The notes beneath the pieces are model-generated. The model saw only the letters and a program-made list of their open reading frames with translations, was not told the origin of the DNA and searched no databases. The translations under genes were made by a program, and so were the position numbers. Shown piece by piece: positions 25,205 through 40,200 of a stretch of DNA of 64,000 nucleotides. This stretch comes from Varroa destructor. Its lineage: Eukaryota; Arthropoda; Arachnida; Mesostigmata; Varroidae. Positions within the stretch are counted from its first letter, which is position 1. Each line of letters opens with the position of its first letter. The stretch is from contig NW_019211458.1 of NCBI RefSeq assembly GCF_002443255.2, positions 36,506,165 to 36,570,164 of the forward strand, read 5' to 3'.

Positions 25205-25241
25205 ATGATAGAGTATACTCTGCTGCTTCTTGTTGGCCTTG
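25205..25241 (+). CDS. carbonic anhydrase exon 1 (signal peptide), proposed
   Basis: ATG at 25205 opens [12 protein letters not shown] plus one base, followed directly by a consensus donor GTAAGT at 25242. This hydrophobic leader needs a partner exon beginning in phase 1. The acceptor at 53959-53960 supplies it: G|CG makes Ala, then [10 protein letters not shown], giving a complete signal peptide with a good cleavage site. The exon lies downstream of a strong TATA box. Another phase-1 exon could be the true partner, so this link is an inference. Confidence 0.6.
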
Positions 25242-28200
25242 GTAAGTTTGCTACTTTTTGGTTAGTATAGGCATCTGTTTGCAAAGCGTTCCAATAGATG
25301 CGATAGCATTCCTCTACGAGGTGTCAAAGCTATTCTCTTTACTTGTTCCATATTCATTTCTAAGTTCAAAATAATGCTTCACGAAGAAAATATGATTGTT
25401 ACATTACTATGATATATGATCAGTGATACTTCTTCACTTCCTTACCCGTTTGCGATAGTTGTACACAAAATCTATATAGACAGGATGACATTATTACTAA
25501 CCAGGCGTCCGATACATAGATACGACGTGGTGCCAATAAGATCATATACAAATCAAGATATGGCGCTTGCTATTAATTGAAAGTTCATCTCATAATCAGG
25601 TAATAATAGCATCAAACGTTCTTTGACAACCTTCCAAAGCTTCGTTAGCAAACCAAGAGTTAGAGTATGTCGTAACGCTCACCCACGAAACGAAAAGGTA
25701 AACGCCTAGTATGTCTAATCTAATCAGGACCAATAACGTTCACTGCGACAGATTAAAAACACCGGTTTACTTACTTTGTCTTCGTTCGACGGAAATAGAT
25801 TATTGTATCTATATGGACATAGATTTGCGATAAAAGTAAACTATGATTAAATAAATAGAGTACGCTGGTTCGACCATGCCGCTGCAAGCAATAGCAAAGC
25901 AGACATCGAGATGTGACGAGCAGCGGACGTTCAAGGCACAGACGTTTTGCTTGCTGTTAACGTATTTAGAGACCTTATAATATCAAGTGGTAAAACAACC
26001 GTGATTACCTAGATGAATTCTTTCTACCTTTCAATTAGTATGGGCCGAATTTGCCGTTGCGGCGCGTAATTAAGCCCGTACATGAATTACCTTTCGGCCG
26101 ACGTTTTTTTTTTTATGGAATCTACACAAGATTGTATCAAATTGCTGCCCTGTTAGAGCTTAATAGTCAGAAACAAAGCATCCTTTTCGTTATATTTGCC
26201 CTCTGAATAGCTTGATGTGAGGTTGTTGTTAGCTGCGAACGTGTGTAGTTCGGGCAGCTCGAATAGTGCTTACTTAGGTCTTCGGCCCTGTTCATAGCTC
26301 TGTTTTGTTGCTACCCTTACGATGCTGCGGCAGGGTCCACCAAAGAGGGTAATCAAAGACTCGCAATTGCCAAGACAAGGTCTGGGCCATGTTGTCGGAT
26401 CAGCGACCCGACAAGATTCGCGCGAAACAGATCAGCTTGACAGGGCATCTTCCTTAGTACCGGGACATATTACGAGACCCAGAAAAGAAATACTGTATGT
26501 CGGTATCGTATCGATCAATAGCTTTTATAGACATATCTAAAGACATAGATCTGTCTTATCCGGATGAGAATGTTTTCTCCATGACGAGTAGCACGTTAAA
26601 AAGAATCAAGTGAACATCTCTTTTCTAAAATGGACTTTTCACACGATAACATTCGTTGTAAGAGGCAATAGTCGTGTACACATTAAAATCCCATAAGGAC
26701 TGTTTTGTAGGCCTGTTTACCATATCACGTCATAGCTGCCGTTTTGCGTAAACGTGTTAATAAAGTTTAATAATAATAATAATAATGTAATTTGTAAAGT
26801 GTCGAACATATTGTTTTAGATCAAGTCTTGTACATGGTAATTCTCATGGAGCCTTTGTCCTGGTCGCATCCAAGGCTACCGCACGCTTTACTGAAAAAAA
26901 AAACAAGTAAAAATGTTTTCCTTGTGTCAAATGGCTCCGTTTTCGTAAACAGTCCGCTGGTAGTTAAACCTGTACGATTTTGATATTGGAAAAATTAGAC
27001 CGGATTATTGAGGATCAGTTAGTCGTACTGGAATTGAACGATTTGACCTGTTTGTCTCATGAGGGCTGTCCTTAATGTGACCAAGATACTGTAAAATAAC
27101 TATCCTATCGTCAGCTTTGAGGAAATCAAATTACTCAATGTGAAAAGCTGTCAATCTTTGCGAGGATTGTATAACTACTACGTAATTCAAGATTGTAGAT
27201 GCGACTCTTCAAGATAGGCCTAAAAGTTTCAAATTTAAATTGAATGTCTGTCAGATGAGATTTACCTATGATTGATATTGAAAGCAAGATCTCTGTGACC
27301 CTAGCATTACAGCGGGAAAGGTCGTTGCTAACAATTGCTGCTTGTTTGGTCGGTTGTTTAGGCACAAACCTTCGGACGTACTTTTTACGAAAAACACCTA
27401 TTCTACTCATTAGTTAACTGGAATCTATCTCTTCTGAGTTTATCTAGTGTACGGGTCGTCCAGAAAATCAGAGCAGAGTTATGTTTTCCTTTGGTTCATT
27501 TATATGTGCGTCATAATACTAATATACTAGTATGGATCGAAAGATAAAACTTACGGCAGTGCCATATCGGTATTATCTGTAAGTGGATTTGAGCTTATTA
27601 TGGCCACAGTCCCACTGACAAAAGTTTGGAATAGATGGTTTAGCTTCAAAGGCGTTAGAAACAGCCGCGGGCAAATGTTGCGTATGATCGCTTGTAGAAG
27701 CGATCGTGTATGCTATCAATAGCTCGTTAACGTTTATTACGTATTTAAGAAATGAGCTGCACAAATACGTACGTTTCATAGACCGACAACAACTAGGTAT
27801 TACCTCTCGAAAGGACGAGATAAGGAGAAAAGAACTGGGGCCAACGTGTGCAAGGGTATGATCCAAGTTTGCCATGTTGTTGGTTGTCTGCTGTCAACTC
27901 AATTACTAATAGCAATAGCTTTATTTCAAGATATTCTCCAAAATATGATTATTACCGCCCGGTCACCTTTGAGATAGTACTGGCAGTAACACCAAACTGT
28001 GCCCCCTTTCGCAACTTACCGATACCGTTCATGTTGTCTTACCGAAGCCGATACTTCGATCACAAGAATAGTGCATACACAATTGCTTCATATACTAGAA
28101 AGATGCTTGGCCATAACGAGTCGAATTGAAGCAGTCATGAAGTGCACCTGATCGAGTGTATTTACTTCAGTCGAAATATGCCCGGTATTCGCTTACTAAG

Positions 28201-31200
28201 TTAATCGAGACAGAAGTGCAACTCATTCTAATAATTGACCATGTTGGCAAGGGGCCAATCCTGAGCGAATCTGCCCGCCGTAATCGATGCCTAATAAAGA
28301 ACGTTGAAATGAAGAAGCCCCTGTTCCATAGGCATGTTCCGAGTTGGGCACAACTATCATCCGATTTTTATCACACTAACAAATAACAATGGTGATGTTT
28401 GGCCAAATCCCTACTTCGCCGCTTACGATGGACGTTAAATAACTATTTCGTTCATGGCTTGCTCAATCAATAACAACCATAATTTAGTGGTACGTGTATA
28501 TACAGTATGTATCTATACTGTTTTAGTACGGAATAAGATTGCTTACGTAAGCTGATATTTAAGCGGCGATAACTGTTTTTGTTCTATAACTTTAGATACG
28601 TTTGTAGGGGAAAGAGGTCGAGTTCTATATAGCGTGCCACTGGGTCATCCTAGAATAATGAGTGGCCATGTCAAGATTAAATGTTTTCCAATGTTCTAAG
28701 ATCTGCTCTCCTTTCTGCCAGGCAACACGGCTGATAGTTCCTTTATACAAATGAGACCCTTCGATACTGCACATGAAATAATGCTAATGATGATTAGATG
28801 AAGACGTTTTCTAAAGTTATGAACCTTAATAAAGACTACAATAAAACTCGAGGAGTCGTGCATTACATAGAGGCGGGGACCTACTTACTTCGATGCTGTT
28901 TAGTTGTTCGGTCAATTCGCTATAGGAATGAACGTTTCGATAAAAAAATTGTTGAAATTTCTCTACCACTACCTATAGATAGGGTTGTGGAAAAAAAAAA
29001 TTGGACAAAATTGCCTTCTTTTACACGAAGCGATCTATGATTATTATCTTAACGCACTTAAACTATATTGTTAAGAGCTATCATTCTCGGGGGGAATCAG
29101 TCCGACGCTAAACTTCGGAATTGTCAGCTTATAGTTTATATTTTGTGCTATACCATACTTTCCAGACAGGGATGTTGAGTACAATGGATTAACGGCAGGC
29201 GCCCTTAGAAGATACTCGAAAAATCGGAACGTAAAGTACTAAAAGTGCCGAGGTGGAAGTGTCTCTGTTTAAAATTAAGCATCTTACACTTAACGTGCGC
29301 TTGAGCTAATTCTTGTTAATATTTTATTATCATTATACATAACACCGGTATCGTGATTAAATAAGCACGCATACTTAATTCGTGTACTTCTATAAATTGT
29401 GATAAAAACAATTGTGGGATCGAATGATGACAGCGTCCTGTCGAATAGGACTCATTGTTGTCGTAACAACTAGCCTCTTTAGTGCAAACTTTCAAAAACA
29501 CTAAGTTTTATTTATAGCAGTTACAGGTAGAATCATAGGTTATGCTTTGTTCAGTTATAGGATCCGCCAAAGTAAAAACGACCAGCACCGCCGCATATGA
29601 GTGAGAAATGAGCAGTTAAGAAAGTCTACTTTTTTTTTTGCAAGAGAAGTTCTCGTCTGGGGCTAACAAATCGGTGAATCCCAAACTAGTAAGGGTTTGT
29701 TGAAATAGCAATTTGCCATCGCTGCGTTCGTTAGGGACAGTCATCGGATGATTCTCGTCTTCCTCCAAAAACAGCCGAGGCTGGAAATCAAAGCGACTGA
29801 TATCAAAGTAGAAAATATGAGAAGGGGGTGTTCGTCCTGCTCAAGTGTCAACAGGAGATGTGAATACGATATTTGTTTTATAAAGCTTTGCACCTAATTT
29901 CTAGAGATCCATTCTCGGCGCGCTGTAATATGTGGTAGCGATTGCAAACGAACTAAGTTAAGAGGTCTTAGTTCTGTTACAAAAAAAAAAACGGCGATCC
30001 AGCAGTAGGTATCCGTTCCTGTGAAGTTCGTATGCTTTTGACAAGCCTTTGCGGTGAGCTAACATTAGCATTTCCTGCTTCCGAGTCATTACTTCTTGCT
30101 CCTCAACAACTACAAATCATCATTCGTCAGTTACTGCTTTGAGAGTAGTTACTGTACAAGGATCTTAGTGATTCTGCTGACATGTGCAGCTTTATCCGTT
30201 TGTGATGACCCACATGAATGATGAGTGATAAGCATACGTTTAGCCATTAAAGTAAATCTGGCCATAAAGCCCTAACTTGTTTTACGGTCAGAGCCAATAC
30301 TAAGCTACCCGTTAAAACTTCATCGATACTGCAGGATATTCGGAGAATTACTATACGGTGTTTACGAATTTGCATTCAATAGACGCCTTTTAAAAGCTTT
30401 ACTGCATAATTATTTAACCGGCAACCTGCGATGCTCACCATTTTTTCTGTAATAAATATTATACATGTACAAGACGGGATCACCAGATCAAGATTATCGT
30501 TTGCTTTCATACAATGGAAGGGAAAATCATTTTGTGGCGCACATTCAGCTCTGTGGACGGTATGAAAGGAAATCTTTATTAGAATGGATATTGTTTTTGC
30601 GAGGGTATTGAACGAGGCCATTTTGTCTTGGTCAGTCCGTCTACTGCTCGGACTGAGTCTGGTAGTCAGCACGCTTTTTTAGCGTATTGTTTGGTGACGT
30701 CTTCGATAGTACGCTAGTTCGCTAATAATAGGTAGTAGTTTGCTAAAGTAACAATTTTACCCATTACGTACATACATTTCTGCTCGAACTTTTGACATCT
30801 CATAATTTGAAAGTGTCCATTTTAATGATATGGGTCATGACAGAGCCGTATAGAAACACCCACTAGCGTGACACTGCCCACGAACGTTAGACAAAAATAG
30901 TCGATTTACTTTGCTAAAAGGAAATACGTTTAGCTCGCTGTTCTTGCTAAAATCTCAAAGTCCTCTGGACTATAAATGAAGTCGATGGAGGTAGTCAAAT
31001 TTACCAGCCTGTACAGTGACTGCATTGAGTCTATGGTACATGAAGCAGTTTAACTTCATTTTATAAGCATAAAAGCTAATCGCGTCCTTAAAATTATACG
31101 TAGTGATAGCATATGTGCTGGCACGCCGACTACCGCCGCCGCAACGTCCTAGTATCCTATTGCGACTTTGCCGCGTACTAAATACGGGTATGATCGAAGA

Positions 31201-34200
31201 ATTTTAAATCTCTACGCCCGTTCCGCCATTAACAAACGCGCTCATTTGACGTCATCGCCACCGTTATATGCGTCAACATACCTATATCTATTTTCTATTT
31301 AGCTAATAGATTTGATGCATTGACATACTGACAAGCCACCCGCTTAGAGTATGACGACATATGCATGTTTTTTATTCAAGTATTCCACAATATTGTTTTT
31401 GACTTTTCACCATATGTGCACATTGACAATAAAAAAATAACTTCAAGCTAACGCTGGAGAAAAATTGTGTGGAAACATACCCTGTCTGACCCACATCTCC
31501 AGTAGGTCTAGATTGAATATATGCTGGAGATCACTGGATGTCCTAGGACGGAAAAATAGAATGTGCTATGGCCCACAAAAATTATAGAAAAGCCTTCGTT
31601 TCTCTTTAATATCTCGCGCAGGATAATGCATTACTGTCGGCCGTCAAGTAGTAACATAAATGGCGCCTCGGGTAACGGATGCGCTCAACAACAATCAGAC
31701 AATTGAAGTGTATGCTCGCAATTTTGGGATAGTGTTTTGTCGGTCACGCATCTACTATCTGTGTGATAATGTCGACTGTGAATAAGAAAAATGACTACTA
31801 TAAGTAACAAGAGAGTCTGATTTTTCTAGCACCGGCAAACACTGACTTTGCTTGATGACGTCGTACGATACTGTGCTTCGAATTTTATGCCCGGTACTGC
31901 TGGCGGCATCCCATCGAACGCCTGGCTCCTAGCGTCAAACGAAGTGTGTCTGGGTTAAATTTCAAACCCACATTAACTATTTTACCATGACGCGGACACC
32001 ATTCCTGCGCACCAGCCTGAGCGTTAGGTAACACGTGAACGTCAGGCAAAGGTGCGTGAATGAAAGTGCAATGCCAGTATCTGTTTTGTTTGAAATTGAT
32101 GCTCTTGAAGTAAAAAATATGTATTGCAGCGGACGTATTAATTGACGTAAGATCTGTCATATCTAGATATCAGCGCTAATAATAATAGCAAATACTGTTC
32201 GCCATTTGTTTACAAAATTAAGTTACAAGTTTATTGCTCTAAAAAGAAGGAACGTTTGAAGGATATAACTATCCTTCATTATATCTAACGACTGTCTCCC
32301 GAACACAACATTCGATGAGATATTCTTACTGTAGGACAGGAGGTAATGCAAAATGGCCGTAAATAATAATTTTACCAAATGTTACCGAATGTCCTGTGTT
32401 GCCTAATAGACAGTTGGTCGCCTGTTCAATGCTCTGGCCACAGTTGGAAAAAGGTCTTATTTCCCCGGAAAACCAAATATAAATGAAAAGCTTGCTTTGA
32501 AACAGAACTCTGAGTAGAGAAAAAGGACTAACTTTAAAACCAACTCTGAAGTTACGTAAGGCACAATGCTTTAGATGAGCGAAGTGCAATGTATCAGAAT
32601 CATTAAGTACTAGTTTCGAACGCTCAGTTCTTCTTTGCAGTTATTGGTAAGCACAGACTATTTTCACCTAGGTTTAACAATATACGGATAATTTAAAATA
32701 GTGACACCTTTTGCAGATATTTTCTCCAATTTCACCACGAAAAGGTTTTTGTTCGTAAACGATATCTAGCAAGAAATGTACCTAAATAGGATCCATTGAA
32801 TAAGCCTCACACGTTGAATGAATGTTTGCTCTTCCAACAGACGACTCTGTTAACGATCTAAATGTAATTACTAAGCTTACATATTCACAGAACGCACCCA
32901 GCTAACAGACCGATTCGTTTAACGCAACGCTTAACTGTAGCTTGCACTTGTTTTTCCCAGAACGTCGACAAATTTATTTTCACATACGTCATTATACGTT
33001 TTTTAGTTTCCTAGTCATACTTAAGCTCTTATCTTGCTCGTAAGTGCGGTCCCCATACGGACCCTAAAACATCCAGGCTGCAGCAGAGTATACGACACAG
33101 ATTCATACACAGAATAGCGATTCCTTAATATAGGCTAAATTATTAATATACTCCATAACCTACATAGCAATAATTAAAAGGGCCAGAATGATTCAAGGAC
33201 CACCGACACAACCAAGAACACGTTCATACTTCGACACGGTTGTCGAAACGATTTGACGAGGACCTCTTGTCAATTGCTATGCTACACTGTACAGCGAAAA
33301 GGTCAATGCAGAATTCGGAAGTAAGCATAAAAAAATACTAACATGTAATACTGCCCGTGCCCTATGAAACGCCATAAATCAACGTCATTAGAATTACTGT
33401 CTGTGTCCAAAAAAATGACATTGCAGCGATCCCACTTCTTACCGGACTCAAGCTTACCCAATACGGGAAGTTCATATTGGGCAACGTGAATATTGGGCTT
33501 GTCATCATTCAATAGGGCAACTGTAAATGACAATCTTAGTTTTTACCTCCGCTCGTCGTTCAAACGAAGCTCCAGCGTCATTTTCCGCGCTTCTCCCTAC
33601 TGTTTTATTTCTTCGATCCGCCATCTCCTGAGGTCATAATCTGTGCTCCAACTGCCATCTCGACGCATTAACATTTCAGTGCGTCTTTATTAGGAAACAT
33701 TTGTTAACTACCTGACCTTGTGGGTTTGTAGCTTTACAGGCCCGATCGTACCAGCAACGCTGTAGTAACAAGCCTCCAAATAAATCCTGAGGGATTTATT
33801 TTCTGTTGTCGTTTCTGTCGAGGTCGGCAAAAATGCTTGGCCTTTCTTGGTAGTTAGACCAGTTGGCCTTTAGAGAAATCGCTTCCAACAAGAAGAAGCT
33901 TCTTCTTAAAAAAATTACGACCACAAGTACCCCTTTGATTCTCAATAATGGCTCTCTGTCAACTAAAAATTTTTGTTTGTACGAAAAACTGCCCCGGCTA
34001 ATTAGCTGGCTACATGAAATAAAAACGTTCAGATAAACACCGAAAATTCTGCAATAATGGCTAGCATAAATACGACGATAACGTAACCGTAATCTGGATT
34101 AGGATCTTGTAACGCATTTATTATAGACTGGACACCCTCGCGGGCTTTATTCTGTGCCCATTTGGCAATTTGATTGATTCCAATGTTTCAAATGTTCCTG

Positions 34201-37200
34201 CTTTTTCTCATTGCAATTTATTTATTAATCGATAAAAGATAATCTAACTCGACTATTAAACATGGGAATATCAACCCGCCTGCAGCACAGCTGAACCTCT
34301 AACAATGCCACATTATCGACGTAAACCCATATAATTCAAAAGTTTAGGTAAACCGCACCCCCAACTGTATTTGAGAAGTAAATTTTTTTCTCAAACATCA
34401 ATTTTCAAATAGTTTTGGAAGCGAAACCTCCAGTTCTCTCAGAAATTTTGCTCAACGGATCCCAAGCAGCTCGTCTATAAACGAACGGTCGAACTTTTCT
34501 AAATTTAGCAATAAATTATTTAATCTATTATCTGATACCAGTCATCGAAATAGAAGCTACAGCCTACCCTGTCGGTTAATAGAAAACTGGATTAAAACCG
34601 CCATTTTAGACATTCGCTTTCAGGGGGATCGTGACTTCGACGCGGGTGGATCTAAAAATGTTTGCCATTTATTTTTCATTTAGAACATGATATTTGAATG
34701 ATAAAAGACACGCTCTCTTCACTTACGAACCGAACTTTAAGTTTATGACAGATGGATAGCGGATCAGATGTGTATTGACCAGGAAAGTAAGTTTCGCTCT
34801 GGCAAGTCTCAGTTCTCTTTTGTTGGCAAAAAAAAACGTAACGCGGCCATTTGCCAAAGCTCGAGATCGCTTCACTCATACGACAGGATCTACGCTAGAG
34901 TGTCGCATGGCACACGCTGAAAGAACCGTCGTGTATCAATCATTTAGACCTGCTCATCTAAGTAGCAGATGACAGGGTAACAGAATATGAATCAATTTGA
35001 GTTCGCCAATATAACAGATGAACAGCGGAAGGAGACGCTGGCAACAACGACGACGACGACGACCATTACAACAGCCTAGTACAGGAGGGCGTCTTTCTTT
35101 CACAATGAAACGAAAGCAAACATTTACGTCGGCGGCGTCAGCTAAGGGCGGTACCTGCCGGGTGTCGCGCGGTGCCTTCTGAGTCGGTGAATACGGAAAA
35201 ATAGAACGGCGGATAAAAACGATCTGAATGACAATAATCAACAATAGTACCGGGTGCGGGATCGCTGTTTGACCTTAGGAAGTTGTTCGAATTGTTGGTG
35301 CTGGTGTTGCCTATGAGGGGGCATAACCTCTGTTGGAACATGAGAAGTTTTTCGGCAGTAGATTATGGGCTTGGGCTTGACCTTGATCGCGTGGTGTGGA
35401 TGACCCCGGTGCTATACTACTTCGGGTACATTTACTCAGTTTATATATCGGGTATAATTTACTGACTAGGTGAAAATAGCCTTGCCGAACTTCGTGACAT
35501 ACTTCTATGACGGTTAACGTTATTATAGGCCCAGCAGCTTCGGTGCTAACGTGCAGATTATCTCATATAATTTGAATGGTGCATGCACCTTAGAGTTGCT
35601 AGGTTAATTTTGGAGCGGCAGGGGATTTCACACGATTTCCTGCATGAAGACTCACCAAATATTGATTACAGCTGTTTGCTTTCACGTTGACTTACGTTTT
35701 CCATCTAAGAATCTTGAAATTCATAAAATCGCATCGTACGACCCGCAACGCAAGAACGATATGGAAAAAATTTCTAATTTGAAAAAATTAATCTAAGTTA
35801 AGCTGCCTAAAGTAAAAAACATCAGTTCGCTAAATAGCAAAAGATCAGATCTCATAAAAAAAATTATATCTCACTTAAATTTTTCATTACTCGTTGTCTG
35901 ACGACCTTCAGGTTGCTCTTGAGCTATTACAACCTCAGTCATCCATCTGGGGCTAGTTAACGAAGATTAATTCATACCAAGTTGTGGCCTGTTTAAATAA
36001 CTAATTAGCGAGCCCTAGACAATAGTCTCCGATATAATATATGCTTCAAGCATACCGTCGTGTAATTCTCATGGAAAAATCGCCTCTTTGAATGTTATTG
36101 TCCATCGTTTCAGTAGTTAATATATGTCGAACACGACTGACAAAATGCCTGTAATAAAAGTTACGCACTTTTCGATAACTGCCTTTCGTAACTATAAGTA
36201 CTCTAAAAAACTGGCACTAGATCAGGGGAGTTAGAGTGTGGTATCTCTAGGAAATATAGCCAACGTGTATAGTTCTACCTGGAACTAGAAATAACGCTCG
36301 AGCAATACATGAGTCTTTCGTGGAAAAGCTGGCCGATACGTAAAGTGATAAGTTCTATCGAGAGGCATGAACCACAAAAAACGAGCGCTTCGTGCAGTGC
36401 CCTTCCGACCGTCTAACATATTTATAGTGGACATAACGTCTATTTAGTCAAGCCTGCTCAAATATGTTTATGGTATCTTATGGACACCAATTATGTAAGA
36501 TTATTTGGCACACATACCATTGTCATGAATGAGATAATAAATCATTTCGATGGTACAGATCATTGAATAAATATCGTTATCTGTTTGACAAAAACGAAAT
36601 ATTTCAGTATTACTTTTGTAAACAATTCGAACTATATGAGCTCACTTTCGATTCGAACGCAATGTACGGCTAGACCATCAGACCACTATCACGACGAGTC
36701 GTCGTTCCTCACACCAGCCAGCCCGTCTAGCCAACGCCAGACGTTTTTCTACGTCCGCATTATATGCGTCAAGGATCGAGAATGCAAAGAGGTCGCAACT
36801 ATACACTGCCCTTGGAAAGGACAATAGTTTTGTAGACAATTGAAAAATGGGATCAGCTTTTCAGTAACTAATGAGGCTTGAGTTGATGGATATGGCTGTC
36901 ACCAAGGTCAGAGATCAACCATACACGCTTGCAAAACTAAAGCGTTTAGCTTTATTTGTCTGCTTTCATCTGCAGAACGAATCAAAATAGTACCATATAT
37001 TGTACCCATCGCTCTAGGTCCGGTTGTGTGGCCTCCGAATATATTCATTTTCCACTTACATGATTCTGCCTCACATCTAGTGTACGATGTATTGTCCAAG
37101 ATACCTAAAATCTACAGTGAGCGTAGACTGACACCTTCACAGGTGTACCCAGCATAATTTCTACTCGGGTAGCTGCTGTGCAAGCATGGGTTACGGGTAA

Positions 37201-40200
37201 CGTTTGCCCAATTCTTAAAAAAAAATTATAAAAAACTATGGCGGACCTATTATTTGATAGCATGAGATGCAATATCGCCCAAAGCTTCATTTTATGATGG
37301 TATTTAAATAAATACTTAGACGACTGAGTTCTGATGGGAAACGTGCGTGTTAGTCCAGGTCGCAAACTTCACACTGATTCATTTAGAGAAACGCATTTTG
37401 TTTCGCGCCTTGGGCTCATTCCGACCAATCCTATTTCTGTCCAATTGCTGGGATATGCTTATCACAACATGACCAACGCTACTCGTAGACTAACTATAGG
37501 GTTCTGTGCTTTCCACTAGTAGATCATTTATACTTGTCCGTACTGCTAAGGCGTTCTATTCAGATAGGTGCACCAATATTTGGCTCCCTTAAACGAGAGG
37601 TATATATATATATATACATATACCAAGTATCACTGCCCCGCCTGAAAAAGATGGAAACTAGACAGTGTGATCTGTGCCCCTTTGGGTGCACGTCTAATAT
37701 GAAGCTTCCCTGCCGAGACAATACAAAGTGAACAGACCACGACTTAAGACACTGTTTTTGATACGGAAATGTCTAGTTACAATGATCGATCTTGTGAGCA
37801 AACGCTAATCTTTAGCCACTTTTTGCAACTCAGCCAGTAACCCACCGCTGTTAGTTTCTACTACAATAGCACTATGTCTGTGATCGTATGATGTAAATTG
37901 CTAGTATCACGGAAAACTGTCATTGGTATTAGGACTTAAAGAAAGGAGTTTTGTACTAGGCAAGGAAATTAGCTCCCCTTGCCGAGACCAGAAGACGACA
38001 CTTGACAAAAGCTGTAAACAAGAGACAATTTAAACTTGTACGTAATGCTAGAAGACCTTCATTGCTTACTTCTTACAAGTAAAAAAGATCGTCTGTACAA
38101 ATGATAAGCCACTCAGCTACTACATATAAGTGAATATAAGTACGACGGTATGTAAATTATTGTCGTTTATAAAAGCAGTTTCGCCAACGGACAGTGGTGA
38201 TGAACAAATTTATCAGCAAACTAACACTCGTCATAGGCAGTTATCTATACAACAATCACCGATAAATCAATTTTTGCTATAACCGCAGTAGAAGCAATCG
38301 ATCAACATATTTCGGACAGAGAGCTGAACCATTTTTAATGAATACTCCTTCCTATGAAAAGAAAAACAAGACCGGCGTCTATGTACTACGTGTTTGTACC
38401 TAAAAACAATCCTTACCGTTGACCTACCGCAGCTAGGATAAGGTTAATGGGAAAGTGCATTAACCGTTGTGCGTTCGCCCCGCTTCCTGATCAGCGCAAC
38501 AATTAGTAACAAAATTATCTCGCAGGATATCGACGTGCTCCCTCTCTGAGCTGAAACTATTTGGTTAGCAGCTCCTAATCGTGATAGCAATTCGCTGGTA
38601 TTTCATCCTACGGCTGACGTAAATTTCGGCCGCAGGTTCATATCGTTGTTACGGTTATTTTTCTTTCTTCGTTTTCTTCGTTCGTTATAAATCTGACGCC
38701 TGTTCAGCATGGCGCTATCTTCCTAAACCTAATATTCGAATGATATAGGAAGTTATTTGCTTTCCCCGTATGCTCCCGCCACGACCGTTACACGTACGTT
38801 TTTTCGAACAATACCATGGAAAGCTTGTCAATGGTCCAAAGGTTTTAGAAATACTCTGTTATTGTTATTATTCTGACTAACGCTATGATGACATGTTTGT
38901 AGCTATATGCGTCTATATGAGTTGATTCCTTTGGTGGTTTAATATTGCAAGGAATATGGCATAACATGAGCAGTGTCTCATCAGTGACTGTGCTCAAGTC
39001 TGCTCCCAATGTGTAAACACAGTTTCGTTTCTATTTTTGAGATCTGTTGAAGCATCGAGACTACCAAGGCTCAAATAACTATTGTTTAGCTAGTTAAGTC
39101 TAATATTGAATTGCTAGAAATGAATTCGGCGGACTTTGAAATCGAATCGTTTTCAAATTACGCGCTACTAGCACAAACAATTTGACTCGTAAGTAGTCCA
39201 GTTTTGTAACAAGTGAGCAAAGGCAGGTCTAGTTCACTCCAGCAGGAATAAGTTTAGAGGAAAAAATCTTTTAGGCTCAAAAATCAATGTTAAGTGGCCA
39301 AGTTTTTGTTCATCAAAAGCCACAGCGCTGCGAAAATTCAGACTCTAGGCAAGAAGGTCCTAAATACAGCACGTGAATCGCGAAAACGATTCCAGAACTG
39401 AAGGGAAATGAAGTGTTGAAGACGAGCGAGGAGATGATTAGATGTCGGCGCCCGAAGGACAAAACCGCAATGTTGCAACTGAAGAAGCTTTTCACAAAAG
39501 CAGAGCTTAAAGTTCAAAGACTCTTTCGGCCAAAACTAGACTTTTACATTTCACGTGCTACATAATTACAACCCAGACACTGAAAATCCAAATCAAAAGG
39601 TTAAATTAGGGTTGCTATGAATTGACTTCAGATAAATTAAAAATGCGTTGGTGTGTATCCCACATGCAATTGCGGAAAACAACAAAAAACTCATCTGGAG
39701 CATGCGGTCGCCTCTCATCTCTACTGCGGGTTGGGAGGCTAATTGGGCAATTGGGCTAACTGAGTGACCAGGCGGGGGAACGGCGAAACAAATAATTTGA
39801 TAGCAGTGTCTCGTAGATCTAATGGCAGTGCTCACTACAGACATCGGGGACATCTGCTACAATGAGATACACACTGGAACTGAACCAATGAATGCAACCC
39901 GCTATCCCGAGTTCCTCAAGGAATCTATAGATCGTTGGTATGGGAATTGAAAGCACGCAGTCTGGTCACAACGCGAAATCTCATCACCGTGAGTTGAGTC
40001 CTTTTTTATTGAGCGAAGGAATATTTAATGTTGGTCTCAATTCGTCATTTGATTCTCCGGATCAAAGTCCGTGTGATCACGGGGACACCGATAGGGCTAT
40101 CTTACTATTGGGAAGGGATGGGAAGGCCAAATCTTACTATTCGCTTGTTATTTCTATCTAGAGACATTACATATGGTAACACGAATGGCAGGTATATGGC

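Noticed and set aside
34775..35341. Overlapping frames on both strands as coding exons
   Set aside because: They are produced by GC-rich sequence and an ACG repeat; no domain or consistent splice sites.
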